Part shown: positions 24,803-33,377 of the stretch, piece after piece
How the letters are laid out: each line of letters opens with the position of its first letter
Numbering within the stretch: the first letter of the stretch is position 1
NCBI RefSeq assembly: GCF_001641695.1
Contig: NZ_LSEF01000058.1
Span: 1-44,192 of the forward strand
DNA from: Bradyrhizobium neotropicale
GTDB taxonomy: Bacteria; Pseudomonadota; Alphaproteobacteria; Rhizobiales; Xanthobacteraceae
Reading direction: 5' to 3'
DNA length: 44,192 nt
Notes under the pieces: generated by a model
Databases searched by the model: none
Seen by the model: the letters and a program-made list of their open reading frames with translations, nothing else
Told to the model about the DNA's origin: nothing
Made by a program: the position numbers and the translations under genes

Positions 24803-25780
24803 CTAGATACCAAAATAGGCCAGGACGATCCTGATCGCGGACCGCGGCATCGCTTTGAGCGACCGCCGGCCAACCATCCCGAGATAGGCGAGGGTCTCGC
24901 GATACCTGCCGAAGCGGATCGCTTGCATCGCCGAATAGGTGACGAGATGAATCTCGGCGGCCTGACGCAGCCGGGCTGCGGCGCTTTCGGGGAGCCTCGC
25001 CAGGATCAATCCGTCGTCGAACACGCGCGCGACCGCCGGGAAGAAGTCCTGCGGCGTCCGCACTGCCGCGTTCATGGTGTTGGCGGTATGCAAACGATAG
25101 TCGAGCAGAAGTCTGGGCACGAACTCGAACTCGCCGATGGCGGCAAGACGGCACCAGCAGTGCCAGTCCTCGCAATATCGTAGCGAAACGTCGAAGCCGC
25201 CGACGGCGCGGAAAGCCTCAGTGCGCGTGAGCACGATGCCGCCATTGACGATGAAGTTGCCGCTCGCGAGCCGCTCCAGCACGTCGCCGGACGGCTTGCG
25301 TCGTCCTTTCAGCAGCTCGCGCCGGCCGATCTGGCGTCCCTCGCTATCGATCGTGTTGTAGTCGCCGTAGACGAGAACCGCGCGGGGGGCGCCGCGCGCT
25401 GCCGCGAGCAGCGTCGCAACCGCGCCGGGGCGCAGGCGGTCATCGGCATCGAGGAACACCAGCCAATCGCCCGTCGCATTTTGTGCGCCGAAATTGCGCG
25501 CGGCTGATACGCCGGAGGAAACGTTCGTCGTCAGCCGCAATCGTGGATCGCGGATGGAGCGGACGATTGCAATCGTGTCGTCAGTCGAACCATCGTCCAC
25601 GACGATGATTTCAGCGACGCCGCCTTGCGTCAGCGCACTGTCGATGGCTTCGCGGATATAGGCTGCGCCGTTCTTGACGGGAATGACGACGGAGACCGGC
25701 CCGGCCGGAGAGGGCGCGCGGACGCTGGTCGACGGCAGCGCGGCGGTCGGCAAGTCGACAATGGCTTCGGCGGTGTTCAC
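24803..25780 (-). CDS. Family 2 glycosyltransferase
   Basis: This protein of about 325 aa has a typical GT2 N-terminus: VSVVIPVKNGAAYIREAIDS, EIIVVDDGSTDDT, the DxD-type LVFLDADDRLRPG, and EDWHCWCRLAA as the catalytic ED region. No ATG is available. The frame opens at a TTG at 25834 without a ribosome binding site. GTG 25780 is preferred since GAG lies about 7 bases before it and the upstream residues look unlike the family. It is the only minus-strand gene between two plus-strand glycosyltransferases, so it needs its own promoter in the gap to 26018. Confidence 0.82.
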   Translation of the reverse strand: MNTAEAIVDLPTAALPSTSVRAPSPAGPVSVVIPVKNGAAYIREAIDSALTQGGVAEIIVVDDGSTDDTIAIVRSIRDPRLRLTTNVSSGVSAARNFGAQNATGDWLVFLDADDRLRPGAVATLLAAARGAPRAVLVYGDYNTIDSEGRQIGRRELLKGRRKPSGDVLERLASGNFIVNGGIVLTRTEAFRAVGGFDVSLRYCEDWHCWCRLAAIGEFEFVPRLLLDYRLHTANTMNAAVRTPQDFFPAVARVFDDGLILARLPESAAARLRQAAEIHLVTYSAMQAIRFGRYRETLAYLGMVGRRSLKAMPRSAIRIVLAYFGI

Positions 25781-25929
25781 GCGGCGGCTCGTCTTTAAGA
25801 GTCTGTTAACCGGGCCGTATCTCGAAGCCGGCAATGCCAGCGATCGCAGCCTCAGGCGCGCGGCATGATAGCCGCATAACTGTCAAATCGTCGTTGAGAC
25901 GGCCGGCACGCCATCGGTTTCGTCAATTA

Positions 25930-25951
25930 GCGTTAAGCTCGTGGCGTTAAG
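25930..25951. promoter_or_regulatory. Tandem GCGTTAAG motif in a divergent promoter region
   Basis: GCGTTAAG occurs at 25930-25937 and again at 25944-25951, 14 bases apart, between two divergent glycosyltransferase genes. The core resembles the TTAA-centred motifs at 22389 and 23570, and CTTAACG at 28559-28565. It is a possible binding site for a regulator of the locus. Confidence 0.4.
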
Positions 25952-26018
25952 TCTGTCGCGGATTCTTGATAGGTGCGACCCCCGGCCTCATGCGAGATAG
26001 CGAGCTCGGTAGCGGTGG

Positions 26019-27095
26019 ATGAACCCAGTGCGCGCGAAGACATTCGAACACGATTCTGATGAGTTGGTCCTCAACCTTTTCTACGAGGACAAGGACGACC
26101 GCTGGTTTCCCGGCGACCGGCACCTGCGGCGTATGGCGCGCAAGATGCTGTTCGGCGAGCCGCGGATGAGTGGGCAGCTTCGCGTCTTCCTCAATCTCTG
26201 TGCGGGGCTGGACCGGCTCGGCATCCGCTACCGCGTCAACGACTATCGCTACATCGCGCAGCATCCCGACGAGCTCGCCTGCATCATCGGCCGCACGTTC
26301 CTGCTCGACAAATTCGCCTGGAAGAATCCGATCCTGCTCGGGGTTGCCGCTCACAATCATCCGCTCGACGATCCCGACCTGTTCACGCGCCTGCCGGTGA
26401 AGAAGGTCGTGGTGCCGGGCCCGTGGTACGCCGACATGTACCGACCGTATTGGCCCGACACGGAAGCCTGGCCGATCGGCATCGATACCGATCGGTGGGC
26501 GCCGTCGCGCGCCGCCGACAAGTCCGTCGACGTGCTGATCTACGACAAGGTCCACTGGGATCGCGAGCGCTACGCGCCGGAACTCATCGAGCCCGTTCGC
26601 GCCCGGCTCGTCAGCGAGGGCCGCTCGTTCACGGAGCTGCGCTACGGCAGCTACAAGGAAGAGGACTTTCAGGCAGCGCTGGCGCGTTCGCGCGCGATGA
26701 TCTTTCTCTGCCAGAACGAGAGTCAGGGCATCGCCTATCAGCAGGCCCTGTCCTGTGGCGTGCCGGTCTTCGCCTGGGATCCCGGTGGGCCGTGGCGGGA
26801 TCCCGATTATTTTCCGCATCGGGTCACGTTCGCGCCGGTATCGTCGGTTCCCTACTGGGATGAGCGCTGCGGCATGAAGTTCGTCGACCGCGCCGGCTTC
26901 GAGGCGGGCTGGGCGGACTTCTGGGCCGGGTGCATGAAAGACTCGTTCGATCCGCGCGGCTATGTCTTGGACAATCTCACGCTGGAGCAGCGGGCGCGGC
27001 AATATTACGACATCGCGCGGAGCGTGGCGCGGCAGCATGCGGTGTCCGCCAGCTCCAGCACGCTGGTTGACGGATGGTTAACGGGAGTGGGTTAA
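26019..27095 (+). CDS. GT-B type glycosyltransferase
   Basis: This 358-aa protein resembles family 1/4 glycosyltransferases. An N-terminal domain includes SGQLRVFLNLCAGLDRLGIR, which would be the acceptor side. The C-terminal domain holds SRAMIFLCQNESQGIAYQQA followed by LSCGVPVFAWDPGGPW, which corresponds to the nucleotide-sugar ExxxxxxxxE region of GT4 enzymes. There is no signal peptide or membrane segment. ATG 26019 lacks a clear ribosome binding site. It is followed at 40 bp by the polymerase/ligase gene, so the two are probably cotranscribed. Donor sugar unknown. Confidence 0.8.
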   Translation: MNPVRAKTFEHDSDELVLNLFYEDKDDRWFPGDRHLRRMARKMLFGEPRMSGQLRVFLNLCAGLDRLGIRYRVNDYRYIAQHPDELACIIGRTFLLDKFAWKNPILLGVAAHNHPLDDPDLFTRLPVKKVVVPGPWYADMYRPYWPDTEAWPIGIDTDRWAPSRAADKSVDVLIYDKVHWDRERYAPELIEPVRARLVSEGRSFTELRYGSYKEEDFQAALARSRAMIFLCQNESQGIAYQQALSCGVPVFAWDPGGPWRDPDYFPHRVTFAPVSSVPYWDERCGMKFVDRAGFEAGWADFWAGCMKDSFDPRGYVLDNLTLEQRARQYYDIARSVARQHAVSASSSTLVDGWLTGVG

Positions 27096-27135
27096 ACCCA
27101 GGACCTCCCCACGCGTGCCATATCGGCCTTGAGGC

Positions 27136-28491
27136 ATGGATCGCAGCGCCGCAGACATGATTGAGGTCGAGGCCCGTTCGCTGGGCCACGGCTTGCGCAC
27201 CCTGCTGGCGAAGCTCGACGTCGTGAACGCGGCGCGCTGCCTCGTCGCCGTCGTAGCCCTGCTGCTCATCCTGGTGACGCTCGATCCATTTCCGGATCTA
27301 CGCAACCCAGATGTCGCCAACGTCGTCGGCGGGCGGTTGGCATTGACCTACATCTCCTTCGGATTGCTGGCCGCGGTGGCGGTGCTGCTCTGTGCCGCGA
27401 GTGACGCGCCCTCGTTGAAGACCCTGGTGACGCCGCTGCACCTTTGCCTCGTCGGCTGGATGCTGATCAACGTGGTCTTCTCCGAAAGCCGCGGAGTGTC
27501 CATGCAGCGGTTCGCGCTGGCGGCCAGCGTGACCTCGCTTGCGGTGTTGCTGCCGCTCCTGCCGCGGACGCAGCGAAGCTTCAACATGTGCCTCGGCGGT
27601 GCCGCCCTCGTGCTGCTTGTCGTGTGCTATCTCGGCGTCTTTCTCGCACCCCAATACTCGATCCACACTGCGCTCGACATCACCGAGCCGCAGCTCGCCG
27701 GCGACTGGCGCGGGAGCTTTGGGCACAAGAATGTCGCTTCGCCCGTGATGACCATCCTGGTCTATCTCGGCATCTATCTCTGCGCCGTTCGGTCGTTCGT
27801 GATGGGGCCAGCGATCGCGATCCTTGCCGGCGTCTTCCTGATCTTTACCGGCGGCAAGACGTCGACGGTACTCTGCCTCTCCATCTATGCGATGGCCTCC
27901 CTGGTCTACGTCACGCGGAGCCTGTGGTTGAAGCGGATCATCTGTATCGTGCCCTTGATCGTGATGAACCTGCTGACGGTTGGCAGCGCCATGAGTCCGG
28001 CTCTCGGGACCATCACGCGGCAGCTTCCGGTCGATCCGACCTTCACCGGCCGCTCCGACATCTGGGAGTTCGCGCTCGCAGCCGTCGCCGAAAAGCCGGT
28101 CATCGGCCACGGCTATGCGGCGTTCTGGGACGACGTGACCGACCGGCAGACAGCCCAGGGCGCCGAATGGGCCGTGACCGCGGCGCACAGCCACAACAGC
28201 TATCTCGACCTCGCCGTCACGATTGGCCTGCCGGGGCTGTTGCTCGTTGTCCTCATCTTCGTGCTGACGCCGCTCGGCAATTTCCAGGAGGCCCGGACCC
28301 ACAATCGCAGCGGGGCGCTCGCCAAGCTGTTTCTGACCGTCTGGCTGTTCGGGCTTTACTATGGGACGACCGAGACTTTCCTGCTCGAACGGCAGAATCC
28401 GATCTGGTTCTTGTTTGTCGTCGCCGTGGCCGGGCTGCACTTCCTCGCCAGGTTCCAGTGCGTCGAGACCGTGGAGCCCGGTCGGGAATGA
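27136..28491 (+). CDS. O-antigen ligase / polymerase family membrane protein
   Basis: This 451-aa polytopic membrane protein has about 10-12 hydrophobic segments and belongs to the Wzy/WaaL (PF04932) type. The family region is in the second half. A periplasmic loop has GRSDIWEFALAAVAEKPVIG, then HSHNSYLDLAVTIGLPGLLL, in which the His after Ala is the conserved ligase/polymerase histidine. An earlier SFGHKNVASPVM phrase is also typical. The role is polymerising lipid-linked repeat units or ligating a glycan to its acceptor; sequence alone cannot separate these. ATG 27136 follows TTGAGG. It follows the GT-B gene by 40 bp. Confidence 0.9.
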   Translation: MDRSAADMIEVEARSLGHGLRTLLAKLDVVNAARCLVAVVALLLILVTLDPFPDLRNPDVANVVGGRLALTYISFGLLAAVAVLLCAASDAPSLKTLVTPLHLCLVGWMLINVVFSESRGVSMQRFALAASVTSLAVLLPLLPRTQRSFNMCLGGAALVLLVVCYLGVFLAPQYSIHTALDITEPQLAGDWRGSFGHKNVASPVMTILVYLGIYLCAVRSFVMGPAIAILAGVFLIFTGGKTSTVLCLSIYAMASLVYVTRSLWLKRIICIVPLIVMNLLTVGSAMSPALGTITRQLPVDPTFTGRSDIWEFALAAVAEKPVIGHGYAAFWDDVTDRQTAQGAEWAVTAAHSHNSYLDLAVTIGLPGLLLVVLIFVLTPLGNFQEARTHNRSGALAKLFLTVWLFGLYYGTTETFLLERQNPIWFLFVVAVAGLHFLARFQCVETVEPGRE

Positions 28492-28642
28492 CAGCCTGTC
28501 GCAGGCTCACTTTTCATATCGGGACATGGCCTACCGGCTTCGCGCTGCGACGGTATCACTTAACGATAAGCAGCGACGTCACTTGTGGTCTGCGGCAAAA
28601 CATCATCTATCTGGAAACATTCAGTAACAATATGTCCCGCGG

Positions 28643-29788
28643 ATGACGTTTCTCAGCGTCGAGCAATTAGATGGTCGGGTGTCCAGCACGGCGAGAATCG
28701 CAGTCGATTTCGTGCGTGACTGGTCGCAGGCCACATTGCGCCTGAGCGCAGGGCACCGCACCGCCTTCCAGCATGGCTACTGGCTTGGCGCCTGGTACGA
28801 GGCGTTTCATGACCTCGCGCCGCTGATCGCCGTGATCTCCGATGCTGCCACCGGCAGGGACATCGCGGTGGTGCCGATGGTCTGCCGCACCGGAGGCGGC
28901 ATCCGTATCGTCGAGTTCGCCGATCTCGGCGTGTCCGACAACAATGCGCCGATCCTGTCGCTTGACGCCCCGTTGGATCCGGCCGGTGCACGCGCCGTGG
29001 GCGAGGCGCTGGTCAAGGGCTTGCGCGCCCTGCCGGAGCGCTTCGATCTCCTGCGCCTCAAGAAGATGCCGGCCTCTGTCGGCGGCAAGCGCAACCCGCT
29101 GGTGACGCTGGGCCGCGTCGGATCCTGCTCGCTCAACGGCAATCTCGTGCTGGCGGGTGACGACTATGCGGACTACCAGGCCTCGATCAAGCGCATGCAG
29201 ATGCCGCGCTGCTGGCGCGTCTTCAGTCGCCATGCCGGTGCGCGTTTCGAGATCGCCACTAATCTCGATCGCGCGTGCGAGCTGCTGGATGTGATGGATG
29301 TCCAACAGCAGGACCGCATGAATCAGCTCGGCTCGAGGTTCGTCCTGAACGACGACGCCCACGCGCGTTTCTACCGCGATGTGGCGCGGCGGGGCGTTGC
29401 GGAGGGTTACGCGGTCGTCTCGGCGCTCGTCTGCGACGAGGGCATCGTGGCGACCACGCTGGGCGTCAGATATGGCGCGACCTACGTCCTGCTGCGCATC
29501 AGCCATGCCGGAAAGAACTGGGCGAACTGCTCGCCCGGGCTGCTCGTGACCGAGCGCACGATGGAAGCCCTGCATGCGCAGGGCGTGCGCCGCTTCGATC
29601 TCAGCATCGGCAATCACGACTACAAGCGCCGCTTCGGCGCGGTGCCGGTGCCGCTCACAGATGTCAGCGTCGCGCTATCGTGGCGCGGTTGGCCCTATGT
29701 CCTGCGCGACCACACCGCGCAGGGCCTGCGGCGCCATCCCAGGCTGGCGGCTTTTGCGGCGCGGGCGATGGGCAGGTCCTATCCCTGA
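28643..29788 (+). CDS. CelD/FemAB-like GNAT acyltransferase
   Basis: This 381-aa protein resembles the CelD/BcsL group of GNAT-fold acyltransferases found in cellulose and exopolysaccharide gene sets. A FemAB-like first half (HGYWLGAWYEAF, ADLGVSDNNAPIL) is followed by a C-terminal GNAT core. That core includes LRISHAGKNWANCSPGLLVT and ALHAQGVRRFDLSIGNHDYK RR-type residues, the usual acetyl-CoA binding and DxxxG-x-xYK marks. No signal peptide. It probably transfers an acyl or aminoacyl group to a glycan precursor; the substrate is unknown. A 151-bp gap separates it from the polymerase and includes CTTAACG at 28559-28565. Confidence 0.8.
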   Translation: MTFLSVEQLDGRVSSTARIAVDFVRDWSQATLRLSAGHRTAFQHGYWLGAWYEAFHDLAPLIAVISDAATGRDIAVVPMVCRTGGGIRIVEFADLGVSDNNAPILSLDAPLDPAGARAVGEALVKGLRALPERFDLLRLKKMPASVGGKRNPLVTLGRVGSCSLNGNLVLAGDDYADYQASIKRMQMPRCWRVFSRHAGARFEIATNLDRACELLDVMDVQQQDRMNQLGSRFVLNDDAHARFYRDVARRGVAEGYAVVSALVCDEGIVATTLGVRYGATYVLLRISHAGKNWANCSPGLLVTERTMEALHAQGVRRFDLSIGNHDYKRRFGAVPVPLTDVSVALSWRGWPYVLRDHTAQGLRRHPRLAAFAARAMGRSYP

Positions 29789-29870
29789 AGCGCATGAAGC
29801 TCGGGATGGCGCAAAACTTCCAGTTGTCGCGAGCGCTGTGCTATCGTCACCCTCGTTCCCCGGAGGCGAC

Positions 29871-30755
29871 ATGGAAGATCGTTCGGCAAAATATCGCGCA
29901 TTCTATGCGCAGTTGATCTGCGCCGCGGCGAGGACCGCGGATCCCCGTATCGAGCAGGCCTTTCGGACCGTCAGGCGCGAGCCTTTCGTCGGGCCCGGGC
30001 CGTGGTCGATCTCCTTCGGCGGTCACACCTATGTCGTGACGCCCGATGACGATCCCGCCTTCATCTATCAGAACACGCTGCTGGCGCTCGACAGCGCGCG
30101 TGGCCTCAATATCGGGATGCCCGGTGCGCATGCCTATTGGCTCAGCGGCTGCGCCGTGAGGGAAGGCGAGACCGTGCTCCAGATCGGCGCGGGCAGCGGC
30201 TACTACACCGCAATCCTCGCGCACCTCGTGGGACCTTGCGGCCGCGTTCATGCCTATGAGATCGACCAACGTCTCGCGGCGCTCGCGCGCGAAAATCTGA
30301 AAGACATTGCTCAAGTCGAGCTGCGTGAGCGCTCGGGTATCGCGTCGGATCTGCCGAGCGCTGACGTGATCTATGTCTGCGCAGGCGCAGCGCAGCCGGC
30401 CACGGAATGGCTCGAGACGCTGCGGCCCGGCGGGCGGCTGGTGTTTCCATTGGCGCCCGAAGGCGTGCACGGTGGCATGTTGATGATCACGCGCCCGGGC
30501 GAGGGCACGATCTGGCCCGCGAAATTCCTCGGCCGTGCCCAGTTCATCGGCTGCGCGGGATTGCAGGATGCGGATGCCGGCCGGCGATTGGCCGAAGCGT
30601 TCGCAAAAGGATGGGAGAGCGTGAAGTCGTTGCGGAGAGAAGGCGCGCCCGACGAGACGTGCTGGTTTGCCGGTGAGGGCTGGTGGCTTTCGACGGCGCC
30701 GGCGCCTGTGCTTACGGATCCAATCCGGCCTCACGCTGACATCACGCAGGCCTAG
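29871..30755 (+). CDS. PCMT-like methyltransferase with divergent substrate loop
   Basis: This 294-aa protein is related to protein-L-isoaspartate O-methyltransferase. The N-terminal VRREPFVGPG (34-43) matches the PCMT 'R..FV' start, and motif I reads VLQIGAGSGYYTAIL (102-116). Post-I HAYEIDQRLAALARENL and GGRLVFPLAPEG follow. The hallmark GQTIS substrate loop is replaced by LNIGMPGAHAYWLS (79-92), so isoaspartate repair is doubtful. A C-terminal extension of about 80 residues is unusual for a 210-aa family. The frame is open far upstream, but ATG 29871 with GGAGG 4 bases before it is clear. It follows the CelD-like gene by 82 bp. Confidence 0.82.
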   Translation: MEDRSAKYRAFYAQLICAAARTADPRIEQAFRTVRREPFVGPGPWSISFGGHTYVVTPDDDPAFIYQNTLLALDSARGLNIGMPGAHAYWLSGCAVREGETVLQIGAGSGYYTAILAHLVGPCGRVHAYEIDQRLAALARENLKDIAQVELRERSGIASDLPSADVIYVCAGAAQPATEWLETLRPGGRLVFPLAPEGVHGGMLMITRPGEGTIWPAKFLGRAQFIGCAGLQDADAGRRLAEAFAKGWESVKSLRREGAPDETCWFAGEGWWLSTAPAPVLTDPIRPHADITQA

Positions 30756-30927
30756 CTGGTCGTGCCTTACGATTTGGTGCATCCCGCGCAATGCAGCCGG
30801 CCGCGGGAGGCGCGGAACAGGCTTCGGCAATACCAGCGCCGCGCCAGCGCCTGGGCAGGCCGACGGATCTTTTGCGCGATCAAGAGAATTTCAAAAGCCA
30901 TTCAGTGTCGCCCCGGCCCAATAGATG

Positions 30928-30958
30928 GGGCGGCATCTCCGCAAGGAGAATGCCGCCC
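30928..30958. terminator. Stem-loop between the convergent pcm-like and wrbA genes
   Basis: GGGCGGCAT (30928-30936) pairs with ATGCCGCCC (30950-30958). An inner CTCC (30937-30940) pairs with GGAG (30945-30948) around GCAA, with one bulged A. The position between convergent stop codons fits a two-way terminator. There is no T-tract. Confidence 0.55.
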
Positions 30959-30997
30959 GCATCGCATCAGCCATGCAGTTGATCTTGAGACCGAGGC

Positions 30998-31597
30998 TCA
31001 GCCATGAAGCTTTTTGGCGGTCTCCGCGATCTGGCGCCCCTGATACCGGGCGCCGGCGAGCTCGTTGGCGCTGGGCTGCCGGCTGCCGTCGCCGCCGGTG
31101 ATCGTGGTCGCGCCGTAGGGCGCGCCGCCCGTGACCTCGTCGAGCTTCATCTGGCCTGCAAAACCGTAGTTCATGCCGACCACCACCATGCCGAAATGCA
31201 GCAGGTTGGTGATGATCGAGAACAGCGTCGTCTCCTGGCCGCCATGCTGGGTCGCGCTCGCGGTGAAGGCGCCGCCGACCTTGCCGTGCAGCGCGCCCTT
31301 GGCCCAGAGCCCGCCGGCCTGGTCGAGGAAGTTCGCCATCTGCGAGGACATCCGGCCGAAGCGGGTGCCGGTGCCGACAATGATCGCGTCGTAATTCGCG
31401 AGGTCCTCGATCTTGGCGACCGGCGCCGCCTGGTCGAGCTTGTAGTAGGAGGCCTTGGCCACTTCGGCCGGCACGAGCTCGGGCACGCGCTTGATGTCGA
31501 CGGTTACGCCGGCCTCACGAGCGCCTTCGGCAACCGCATTGGCCATCGCTTCGATGTGGCCATAGGCGGAATAATACAGGACGAGAACTTTGGTCAT
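30998..31597 (-). CDS. wrbA: NAD(P)H:quinone oxidoreductase, WrbA type
   Basis: This 199-aa flavodoxin-fold FMN protein should reduce quinones by two electrons, avoiding semiquinones. FMN phosphate binding is in [15 protein letters not shown] (5-19). [20 protein letters not shown] and [15 protein letters not shown] are the WrbA signatures. The length matches WrbA. ATG 31597 has GGAG 6 bases upstream. It lies 176 bp after the pirin gene, across a dispersed palindromic repeat. Cotranscription with pirin and SDR is possible but not certain. Quinone stress is the likely common theme. Confidence 0.93.
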   Translation of the reverse strand: MTKVLVLYYSAYGHIEAMANAVAEGAREAGVTVDIKRVPELVPAEVAKASYYKLDQAAPVAKIEDLANYDAIIVGTGTRFGRMSSQMANFLDQAGGLWAKGALHGKVGGAFTASATQHGGQETTLFSIITNLLHFGMVVVGMNYGFAGQMKLDEVTGGAPYGATTITGGDGSRQPSANELAGARYQGRQIAETAKKLHG

Positions 31598-31641
31598 GAT
31601 GGTCTCCGTTGTGTAGATCTGATGGGGTTAGTAGTTGGGGA

Positions 31642-31763
31642 CGTCATGCCCGGGCATAGCCGTCCGAAGGACGGCGTCGCTTCCGCTCGCCTATGTCCCG
31701 GGCATCCACGTACTTGCTTTCTTGCGGAGGGCGTGGATGGCCGGGACAAGCCCGGCCATGACG
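31642..31763. repeat. Dispersed palindromic repeat (GTCATG ... CATGAC type)
   Basis: Ordered palindromes are seen: ATGCCCGGGCAT (31646-31657), GCCGTCC/GGACGGC (31659-31665 with 31669-31675), CATCCACG/CGTGGATG (31703-31710 with 31732-31739) and GGCCGGG/CCCGGCC (31739-31745 with 31751-31757). The unit opens with GTCATG and closes with CATGAC. Sequences of this kind are, from memory, abundant in Bradyrhizobium intergenic DNA. It lies between pirin and wrbA. Confidence 0.7.
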
Positions 31764-31773
31764 GCGATCGTCG

Positions 31774-32472
31774 TTACGCCGCGTCGACGAGCACGAGCTC
31801 TGAATCTTCCAGCGCCGTGATCTTCAGCCTGTCCTCGTCGCGGATCGCGGCGCCGTCGCGGGCATTGACGCGCACGCCGTTGATCTCGACTGAGCCTGCG
31901 GCCGGCACGAGATAGAGGTGACGCGCCTTCTGCGGCTCGTATTCCACGCTCTCGCCGGCTCTCAGCGTGGTCGCGAGCACCCGCGCATCGGCGCGGATCG
32001 GCAACGCGTCCGTATCGGCCTCGAACCCGCTCGCGATGGTAACGAGCTTGTCCGAGCGGTTGGCCTTCGGAAACGGTTTTGAACCCCAGGTCGGCTGACC
32101 GCCGCGCGTCGTCGGCTCGATCCAGATCTGGAAGATCCGGGTGCTGGTCGGCTCCAGATTGTATTCGGAGTGGCGGATGCCGCTGCCGGCGCTCATCACC
32201 TGCACGTCGCCCGCTTCGGTCCGGCCCTCGTTGCCGAGGCTGTCCTGATGGGTGATCGCGCCCTCGCGCACATAGGTGATGATTTCCATGTTGGCGTGGG
32301 GATGGGCGGGAAAGCCGGTGTTCGGCGCGATCTCGTCGTCATTCCACACCCGCAAGGCGCCGTGACCCATGTTGTTCGGGTCATAGTGGCTTGCGAAGGA
32401 GAAGTGATGCTTGGCCTTGAGCCAGCCGTGGTCGGCGCCGCCGAGCTTTGCGAAAGGTCTGAGTTCGATCAT
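31774..32472 (-). CDS. Pirin-family protein (YhaK-like)
   Basis: This 232-aa two-domain cupin of the pirin family often has quercetin 2,3-dioxygenase activity or acts as a redox sensor. The metal site is seen as the His pair in GFPAHPHANMEIITYV and the His/Glu in GSGIRHSEYN. Two further N-terminal Met positions exist; ATG 32472 is used because AGGA lies 9 bases upstream and homologues begin MIELRPF. It lies 35 bp after the SDR gene, so both are probably one transcript. E. coli yhaK also neighbours a LysR regulator gene (yhaJ), a parallel to this locus. Confidence 0.88.
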   Translation of the reverse strand: MIELRPFAKLGGADHGWLKAKHHFSFASHYDPNNMGHGALRVWNDDEIAPNTGFPAHPHANMEIITYVREGAITHQDSLGNEGRTEAGDVQVMSAGSGIRHSEYNLEPTSTRIFQIWIEPTTRGGQPTWGSKPFPKANRSDKLVTIASGFEADTDALPIRADARVLATTLRAGESVEYEPQKARHLYLVPAAGSVEINGVRVNARDGAAIRDEDRLKITALEDSELVLVDAA

Positions 32473-32507
32473 TTGCGTAGTTCCTGTTTGAACCATTGAC
32501 GTCGCAA

Positions 32508-33260
32508 TCAGGCGCCGAAGCCGCCGTCGACATTGAGCACGGTGCCGGTGACGAAGGAGGCTTCCGGGCTCGCGAGGAACACGACGCCGGCGGCGACTTC
32601 CTCGGGGCGGCCGAAGCGCTGCAGCGCGTGCTGCTTGCGCTGCGTCTCGGCGAATTCCCCGCCGTCCTTCGGATTCATGTCGGTGTCGATCGAGCCGGGC
32701 TGCACCACGTTCACGGTGATGCCGCGCGGGCCGAGGTCGCGTGCCGCTCCCTTGGTGTAGCCGACGACGGCCGCCTTGGTGGCGACGTAGTCGGCAAGCC
32801 CCGGGAACGAGGCGCGGTCGGCGAGCATCGAGCCGACAGTGACGATGCGACCGCCTTCGCCCATCAATTGCGAGGCGGCGCGGATCGCCGCGATCACGCC
32901 GTGCACGTTGATGGCATCCTGGCGGGCGAGGGCTTCAATGTCGGCATTGGCGTCGTCGATCGCGCCGCCGGCGGCGACGCCGGCATTGTTGACGAGAATG
33001 TCGAGGTGGCCGAACTCCTTGGCCACGTCATTGACGAGCTTGGTGACGTCCTTGGCCGAGGCCTGGTCGGCCTTGAAGGCGCGGGCCTTGACGCCCCTGG
33101 CCTTCAGATCGGCAACGACGGCTTCCGCCTTTTCAGGGGAGGCGACATAGCTGATGGCGACGTCTGCGCCTTGATCGGCGAGTGCGCGGGCGGATGCCGC
33201 GCCGATGCCGCGCGAACCGCCGGTGACGAGGGCAACCTTGCCTGAGAGCTTCTTGGTCAT
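32508..33260 (-). CDS. SDR-family NAD(P)-dependent oxidoreductase
   Basis: This 250-aa classical short-chain dehydrogenase/reductase has the cofactor motif TGGSRGIG near residues 13-20. NNAG is in LVNNAGVAAG, the catalytic Ser in VTVGSMLA, and the YxxxK in ADYVATKAAV. The C-terminal TGTVLNVDGGFGA is also typical. The frame is open 28 codons upstream, but ATG 33260 with GGAG 7 bases before it is preferred. It is divergent from the LysR gene at 33378 and first in the SDR-pirin operon. The substrate is unknown; a 3-oxoacyl reductase-like or quinone-linked reaction is possible. Confidence 0.9.
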   Translation of the reverse strand: MTKKLSGKVALVTGGSRGIGAASARALADQGADVAISYVASPEKAEAVVADLKARGVKARAFKADQASAKDVTKLVNDVAKEFGHLDILVNNAGVAAGGAIDDANADIEALARQDAINVHGVIAAIRAASQLMGEGGRIVTVGSMLADRASFPGLADYVATKAAVVGYTKGAARDLGPRGITVNVVQPGSIDTDMNPKDGGEFAETQRKQHALQRFGRPEEVAAGVVFLASPEASFVTGTVLNVDGGFGA

Positions 33261-33316
33261 TGGATTTCTCCAGTCCACGAATTTGCGATGGCTATTGGAT
33301 ATGCCTCCGCCTGTGG

Positions 33317-33355
33317 TATAGAAATAGAAACTGTTGAAATGCATTGTTTCCTATA
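33317..33355. promoter_or_regulatory. LysR operator candidates between SDR and lysR genes
   Basis: Two overlapping imperfect dyads lie in the AT-rich 117-bp gap: TATAG (33317-33321) with CTATA (33351-33355), and GAAAC (33327-33331) with GTTTC (33346-33350). Their centres differ by about 2 bases. The position just upstream of lysR fits an autoregulated LysR-type site. Confidence 0.4.
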
Positions 33356-33377
33356 ATTTACTGATCGGATCGCTCCC

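Noticed and set aside
30756..30997. Short plus-strand frames between the pcm-like and wrbA genes
   Set aside because: There is no ribosome binding site and no protein-like pattern. The region holds the terminator stem-loop instead.
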